Below are positions 58,802 to 64,000 of a stretch of 64,000 nt of DNA, piece by piece. The notes under the pieces are model-generated. The model saw nothing but the letters and a program-made list of their open reading frames with translations. It was not told the origin of the DNA and made no database searches. The stretch comes from Orychophragmus violaceus (taxonomy: Eukaryota > Streptophyta > Magnoliopsida > Brassicales > Brassicaceae), in assembly GCA_030180135.1 (NCBI GenBank), contig CM058233.1:107859994-107923993 (forward strand), read 5' to 3'. Position numbers and translations under genes: made by a program. How positions within the stretch are numbered: position 1 is the first letter of the stretch; the number at the start of each line of letters is the position of its first letter.

Positions 58802-59542
58802 ATGTATTTTCTTCTTGCAAGAGTTTTAGCGCGAACTGTTTTACGAGGAGTAGGAGCAATAGTGGTAGCTCAGCGTGCATCTAACATCGCAAGCCAGGTC
58901 GAGCGGCCACAAGAGGTCATTGATCAAGAAGAAATCCTAGTCAATCTCCAAGCATCCAATGGTTCACATTTCCCTGGTGATGAATACCATTCGCCCGACC
59001 GGAAAAACTGGATGCACCATCTCTCCGCGGAGAAACTGACTCTTAACAAGATCGTGTGGCCAGGAACGCATGACTCAGCCACCAACGGAATCAGGATACC
59101 TCATTTGGGTGAATGCCAAACACTCTCCATCTTCGAGCAGCTAGTTCTTGGAACACGTGTCCTTGATATCCGTGTACAAGAGGATCGCCACGTCTGCCAT
59201 GGACTTCTTTCTTCATACCACGTTGAAAACGTCCTCGATGACGTCATCAGATTCGTGTCGGAGTCGGAGACCCAATCTGAGATCATAATTTTGGAGATAA
59301 GGACCGAGTTTGGAAAGAAGGACCCTCCGGACTTTGATACTTACTTGGTTGAAAAGTTAGGTCAATTCTTGATTCATCAAGACGATTACGTGTTCAACAA
59401 GACAATATCTGAGATCTTGCCGAAGAGAGTTATTTGCGTCTGGAAGCCAAGAGAGTCCCCGAATCCGTGCCGTGGTGGGCCCCTCTGGAACTCAGATTAT
59501 CTAAAAGATAACTGGACTAATACGGATCTGTTGAACTTTTGA
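58802..59542 (+). pseudogene. PLC-like phosphodiesterase truncated by an LTR
   Basis: The true ATG is probably 58802 (an upstream in-frame GTG at 58772 is not a plausible start). The protein resembles the 40379 gene, with an N-terminal hydrophobic extension (L-A-R-V-L-A-R-T-V-L-R-G-V-G-A). It keeps H-D-S-A-T-N and V-C-H-G with both catalytic-type histidines. After N-W-T-N-T-D the host sequence ends at 59528, and an LTR starting TGTTGAAC supplies the last four codons and the stop. About 80 C-terminal residues of the intact relative are missing. The barrel is therefore incomplete and function is doubtful, although the frame is open. Confidence 0.87.
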
Positions 59543-60168
59543 TTTTCTTTTGGTTTGCTCTGTTTTTCTCTCTGTTTTTCTTGCTGTTGGAACACTTCTC
59601 TTTGTGTTCCAACACCCTCTTTCTTACTCTCTTTCTTTGCAGCGGATCTTTAACTCTTTCTAGCTATCTTGCTTTGTCTCTCTTAGTGTTTTACTCTTTT
59701 ACTCTCACTCTCTTGTTCGTGTGTGTGTTTGTTAGAGAGAATAAGAGAAACACTTTATCACTTAAGACTACATTTTTCTCATTGATCACTTGGATACTTT
59801 TACACAACATTGTCCACACATTCTTATAGTAGTTTTCCACTACTTACTACCACACTTGGCTCTAACAACTATTACTAGTCCATGCCTCTACTTTAGGCCT
59901 TAGACTATTCTTACAAGCAAGGTTAACCAACTAACCTTACACATCTAACAACTCTTACCAACTCCATTGGCTTAACTTAACTTAGTTAGCTTCTTAACCA
60001 AAAGCTAAACTAGTTACTCTTATTCCTCTTGTTGTGTAACTTCTTGTTACACAAACCAACTCTTCTTTGGCTTCTCTTGTTCTGTCGTTGACTTGCTCTA
60101 GCTTACACATCTTCTTCCTTGCTTCCTTGAGTCACACGCTTCCTCCTTTGTTCTTCTTCTTCATCTTC

Positions 60169-60199
<31 letters not shown>

Positions 60200-60229
60200 G
60201 GAGATTTAATCATAGGTTCAATCTCAACA
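59529..60229 (-). repeat. Copia-type 3' LTR, minus orientation
   Basis: Read on the minus strand, the segment starts TGTTGAGATTGAACC right after a purine-rich tract (AAAAGGGAG, about 60230-60238) and ends TTCAACA at 59529, beside the broken PLC-like gene. A polypurine tract followed by TGTTG..CAACA is the usual 3' end of a copia element. It is about 700 bp, with a (ctt)n run near its start. The partner LTR is not seen in the window. Confidence 0.65.
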
Positions 60230-60810
60230 CTCCCTTTTGAACCTTATGATTAAATCCTCAACTTCATTTAGGGACTTGATTCCCATCTTTCTTGTTCTTT
60301 TCTTGTGATTCTCTTCTCCCTCTTGAGATGAATCTCCAAGAATCCAACTTTTTCTTGTGCGAATCTCTTTGTCATCTTTTGACAGATCTTCTTCGCCTTT
60401 ATACTCTGTTTTTGTGAGCTTCACTCACTTCTTCTCCAACTGATTTTTCAACCAGCTTCTGCTCCCTCTTTTGGTGAGCTTCTTCTTCTCATCTTCTTGT
60501 GCCCTTCATTCTTTGAACCATCACCTCGGTTTCCTTTAACCTTGGATTGTTTGATTCTTAGAACTTTCACCTTGGCTTCCACTTTGGTTGTTTGATTCTT
60601 CAGACCATCACTTTAGCTTTGGATTCTTTTGACTCTTCATCCATCACCTCGGTTTTCTTAGCTTTGGTTTCTTTGGTTCTCTTGACCTTTACCTCAGCTT
60701 TCTTTAACCTTGGACTGTTTGGCTTGTTGAGTCATCACCTTAGCCTTAGTTGTTTGGTTCTTGAATCATCACCTCTGCTTTGTCGCCTTGGTTTCTCCGG
60801 TTTCAGCTTT
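60230..60810 (-). mobile_element. Probable internal remnant of the copia element
   Basis: A minus-strand frame (60224-60424) is Lys/Glu-rich and ends against the polypurine tract. The rest repeats pyrimidine-rich motifs (tttggttc, atcacctcggtt). No diagnostic copia domain is visible, so the extent is a guess. Confidence 0.35.
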
Positions 60811-61715
60811 CGAACTTGATGAGGCCATAGAACCAGAAGCCAAAGATCCAATGCCCATCATAAGGAAAGGTCCATTGACAAGGTCAGCAACAAAGGCTTT
60901 GAGGAACCAAGTCAATGAAGCGGTGCAAAGTCTACTGAGTCAAGCTACTGACCAAGAGCAGGAACAAGTCTTCATCAGGATGGATAGCTCAACACTATTC
61001 AGCTCAGCTCAAAAAGGACTGACGATCTATAGCATCACGACTAGCTCAGGAAGTAGCATCGGCACTAGCTCAGGAAGTAGCATCGACACTAGCTCAAGCT
61101 TCCGAGGCCAGAATGCTACGATTGAAGAATGCTTCTGATCAACGGCCAAGGACATACCAAACATAAGCTAAGGTATGAGTTTCATTTATACACATTATAT
61201 GACCGTTGTCTCTTTGTTTTGCAGGATCAAATCTTTGTTTCCCTTAGTAGTTTCAATCATAAAAGTAGCCGTTGTAGTCTTTATTTCATTAGGTCCGAAT
61301 TGAGTCAGTACTTTCCTTTTATGTTTTATTTGCTTCAAGTCCCCTAGAAGGGCATAGCTGTTTGGACTGTTTATAAAGTCCCCTCTCACAGCCGTGTATC
61401 ATTTACCCTAGATCAATAAAGTACACCGAGTGTTTTCTTCAAGCAAAGAAACCGCAACTTGTTTTCTCTATTGTTTTGTGTGATTCAAACGAAGAGAAGG
61501 CTTTTGTCTTATCAAGATTCAGACTCATAGGATCTTGTGGCGACCTCAATCCATTCCATCCACTGATTGTTTCTGAGAGAGCTCTTAAGCCAGCAGGAAT
61601 AATCCCATCTCTACTCACCATCCATCCAAGTCGATCAAACCAAGAGAACTTTTAAGTCAGTGGTTCGATCTCCATCAACTCATCACTCAAGCTTCTGCTC
61701 CGGGGCTACATCATC

Positions 61716-61728
61716 TGGTATCAGAGCC
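61716..61728 (+). promoter_or_regulatory. Initiator tRNA-Met primer binding site
   Basis: The sequence tggtatcagagcc is the standard plant retrotransposon primer site, two bases after an LTR ending in CA. It fixes the orientation and the 5' LTR end. Confidence 0.88.
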
Positions 61729-62194
61729 GAAAGGCTCCTAAACAGGTGTTTTCTATCCATAAACCTTTTTACTTTCATTAGTTTTCATTTGCATTTTTAA
61801 ATCAAAAAAAAAAAAAGTGTGTTCATCTTCATCTTTTTCATTTTGATTCTTTGTTTGATTCGAATTCCTTGCATAAAAACCAAAAAGATTTGTTTGTTTT
61901 TATTAGTTACCTCTTCTATTTTTGTTAGTTTTCGAAATCATATTCAAAAAAAATCAAAAAAAATACATATTTCCATTTTTGTTTTCATCGGTTTCTCAAA
62001 AAAGGAAAATACATATTGTCTCATTAATCTTGCATCATTAGCCTTAAATTTCGAAATTCCTTTTTATTTATACAAAAACAAAAAAAAAAAAGAAATTTTT
62101 TTTTCATTGTTACCATTTGAGTTTTACCATTTATCTTTTGGTTAAAACTTCTTTGTTAGACCTTGATACTCGCTTGTGTCAGTTTCAGGTACTA

Positions 62195-64000
62195 ATGGGA
62201 GAAGAAGTTGGACAAGATCAACTCACCATGAATCAATTGCTTGAAACCATGAGAGACATTAGTGGCAGGCTCACTCAGCTGGAACAGAGGCCTATTCAAC
62301 GAGAACCAATCCGCAACTTAAATAGAAATCATAGGCAGCAAGAAGAAGAAACAACCGATGACGAGATGCCTGAGTTAGAGGAAGATGAGTTACCTCCTGA
62401 TCCAAATCAGGGAGGAAGAGGATTTAACCTCCATGGCAGGGGTAGAGGAAGGAGAAACTATCACCAGCCTAGGCGTGGGGATAGAGGCAGAGGCCATGAG
62501 GATGATGATCAGAGACGTGGAGGCAAAGACTTGAAGCTCACGGCTCCTACTTTTGCTGGAAAGGTGAATCCGGAAGCTTATCTGGATTGGGAAAGAAGAA
62601 TGGAGTACATCTATGAGTACTACCAATACTCTGAAGCAAGAAAAGTCTCCTTAGCTGCAGCTCAACTCACTGATAATGCATTGGCATGGTGGGACAGAGA
62701 AGTATCGGAGAGAAGGAGGCTAAGACATGGTCAGTTAAGCAATTGGGATGACATGAAGTATGCTCTAAGGAAGAGATATGTACCAGCTTACTACCATAGA
62801 GATCTTCAGAAGAGGTTCAGGAAACTCTCTCAAGGAAACAAGTCAGTTGAAGATTATTTTGAGGAGTTTGAAACCATGAAGAACAGGCTGGAGGTAGATG
62901 ACTCAGAAGAAACTTTGATGGCTCAGTTTCTAGACGGTCTTCAGGATAGGATTGCACGCAAGGTAGAGCGACAGCCTTATGAGGATCTTGAGGGATTGTT
63001 GCATTTAGCTGTCCAAGCTGAGCAACACATCAAGAGGAAGGTTGCTGCAACCAGTCGAAGCAGGACAACTTGGACTCAGCCTCAACGGAACCAAGACAAA
63101 GGCAAAGCGACAGAAGCTGACTCAAAGATCAAGAAATCTAACTATGAGCAGCCCAAGGGTAACAAACCCGACACCAGCAAGGCTCCTCCTCAAAGGTCCA
63201 GAGACATTACATGTTTCAAGTGCCAAGGGAAAGGTCACTATGCTAGAGATTGTCCAAACCAGCGGGTGATGGTGTTAAGGGACAATGGAGACATTGAGTC
63301 ACAAGATGAGGCAGAGCTTGAGCTAGCGGAATCCGAAGAAGAGGTGACGGATTATCCAGATGTGGGAGAGATACTTGTGACCAGAAGAGCTCTTAGTGCA
63401 TTGTTTGAGCCAGAAACAATCCAAAGAGAGAATATCTTTCATTCCAGATGCACCATTGATGCCAAGGTATGTAGCCTGATCATAGATGGAGGATCTTGTA
63501 CTAATGTTGCTAGTGCTTATCTAGTAGAAAAACTGAAGCTGCAAAAGACCAAGCATCCAAGACCATACAAGTTAAGGTGGCTCAATGATGAGACTGAGAT
63601 GAGGATAGCTGAGCAAGTCATGGTACCCTTCAGCATAGGCAAGTACAATGATCAAGTGAAATGCGATGTTGTGCCAATGCAAGCAGGTCATCTACTCTTA
63701 GGGAGGCCATGGCAATTTGATAAAGAAACTGTGCACAATGGAAGGACCAACGTCTACAGCTTCACACACCAGAGCAAGAAGCACAACCTAGCTCCATTAA
63801 CACCACAAGAAGTGTATGAAATGCAGAAGGCAATGGACAAAGGTTCCAAGGTAAGTAAGACCAATCTTTTTGTGACACCTTCTAATGTACTGAAATCTTT
63901 GGAACATAAAGAACATGTGCTACTCATGATCTTTAGAGAAGGGTATATTTCAGGTTCAGAAGAGCAGGAGCATCCCTTAGACGTGACTGAGCTATTGGAC
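62195..64000 (+). CDS. Ty3/gypsy gag-protease polyprotein, open to the window end
   Basis: 602 codons read without a stop from the ATG at 62195 to base 64000, so the protein is partial at its 3' end. The N-terminus has a coiled-coil-like heptad region and an Arg/Gly-rich stretch. The Retrotrans_gag domain (about residues 125-280) contains A-W-W-D-R-E and Y-F-E-E-F-E-T-M-K-N-R-L. A CCHC knuckle, C-F-K-C-Q-G-K-G-H-Y-A-R-D-C, starts at residue 340. The protease has I-I-D-G-G-S-C-T-N-V-A-S, with the catalytic Asp at 431. RT, RNase H and integrase lie beyond the window. The gag and protease type suggest a chromovirus-like lineage; that cannot be confirmed without the integrase. Confidence 0.9.
   Translation, partial: MGEEVGQDQLTMNQLLETMRDISGRLTQLEQRPIQREPIRNLNRNHRQQEEETTDDEMPELEEDELPPDPNQGGRGFNLHGRGRGRRNYHQPRRGDRGRGHEDDDQRRGGKDLKLTAPTFAGKVNPEAYLDWERRMEYIYEYYQYSEARKVSLAAAQLTDNALAWWDREVSERRRLRHGQLSNWDDMKYALRKRYVPAYYHRDLQKRFRKLSQGNKSVEDYFEEFETMKNRLEVDDSEETLMAQFLDGLQDRIARKVERQPYEDLEGLLHLAVQAEQHIKRKVAATSRSRTTWTQPQRNQDKGKATEADSKIKKSNYEQPKGNKPDTSKAPPQRSRDITCFKCQGKGHYARDCPNQRVMVLRDNGDIESQDEAELELAESEEEVTDYPDVGEILVTRRALSALFEPETIQRENIFHSRCTIDAKVCSLIIDGGSCTNVASAYLVEKLKLQKTKHPRPYKLRWLNDETEMRIAEQVMVPFSIGKYNDQVKCDVVPMQAGHLLLGRPWQFDKETVHNGRTNVYSFTHQSKKHNLAPLTPQEVYEMQKAMDKGSKVSKTNLFVTPSNVLKSLEHKEHVLLMIFREGYISGSEEQEHPLDVTELLD

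Larger units (their letters stand above)
60811..64000 (+). mobile_element. Ty3/gypsy element, LTR end, PBS, gag and protease (runs off the window)
   Basis: An LTR ends at 61713 (..ctacatca), followed after two bases by the initiator-Met primer site tggtatcagagcc (61716-61728). A long leader and an open gag-protease frame from 62195 to the window edge follow. The left LTR boundary is unclear. Upstream, 60811-61138 (+) encodes G-P-L-T-R-S-A-T-K-A-L, which looks like the C-terminal tail of a gypsy polyprotein. Either this LTR overlaps the end of pol, or an older element end lies here. Confidence 0.75.

Noticed and set aside
60592..60819. 75-codon Leu/Ser-rich plus-strand frame as a membrane protein
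   Set aside because: It lies in pyrimidine-rich repeat sequence (tttggttctt-type units) of the nested retroelements.
1..64000. CRISPR array, bacterial operons or a biosynthetic cluster
   Set aside because: The sequence is plant nuclear DNA. No direct-repeat/spacer array is present, and neighbouring genes belong to unrelated pathways in conserved plant synteny.

Overview
The window is nuclear plant DNA from a member of the Brassicaceae. The evidence is spliced genes with GT..AG introns, AT-rich spacers, and a gene order that, from memory, matches the Arabidopsis thaliana At4g34810-At4g34930 block: SAUR, MRL1 (PPR), LAP5 (type III polyketide synthase), alkaline/neutral invertase B, amidase, xanthine dehydrogenase, DEAD-box helicase RH16, PLC-like phosphodiesterases. 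It is not A. thaliana itself as I remember it: the block is expanded by transposons and partly duplicated, and two genes expected from A. thaliana order are not seen. The exact species cannot be fixed from sequence alone.

Layout. 1-5381 is the 5' part of an Athila-like Ty3/gypsy element on the minus strand. 6669-6980 is a SAUR gene with a tandem duplication behind it. 7687-8860 is a Sadhu-like non-coding retroposon with a 19-bp target duplication. 9307-14612 is a full-length L1-type LINE (minus) with both ORFs open. 14983-21118 is MRL1 (minus, 19 exons reconstructed, 1093 aa). 22114-23453 is LAP5 (plus, 3 exons, 392 aa). 23680-25657 is neutral invertase (minus, 4 coding exons, 564 aa). 27153-28951 is a TTA-flanked segment carrying broken SOS1/NHX7-like exons. 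29610-29959 is a GC-rich imperfect palindrome beside the amidase gene (30034-32243, plus, 5 exons, 499 aa). 32326-35840 is a dead 3' fragment of xanthine dehydrogenase, itself invaded by an F-box pseudogene and a copia fragment. 36026-39274 is RH16 (plus, 13 exons, 623 aa). 40379-41335 is an intact PLC-like gene. 42378-55540 is a complete xanthine dehydrogenase gene (minus, 14 exons, 1359 aa) stretched to 13 kb by a very young copia element in intron 5 and by a SINE and other debris in intron 1. 56966-57959 is a dead PLC-like copy, and 58802-59542 a PLC-like copy cut by an LTR. 59529-64000 is nested LTR-retrotransposon sequence ending in an open Ty3/gypsy gag-protease frame that runs off the window.

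The host genes are housekeeping or developmental loci and not a single pathway: rbcL mRNA maturation (MRL1), sporopollenin precursor synthesis (LAP5), cytosolic sucrose cleavage (invertase), purine catabolism (XDH), ribosome biogenesis (RH16). The notable biology is genome dynamics: a young copia insertion with identical LTRs, an intact LINE with an A-tract at each end, a gene-fragment-bearing transposon, SINEs with clean target duplications, and a decaying XDH/PLC segmental duplication. I see no undescribed enzymatic or defence system. Exon boundaries were placed by hand from GT/AG sites, frame continuity and similarity to remembered family members; they have not been checked against transcripts.
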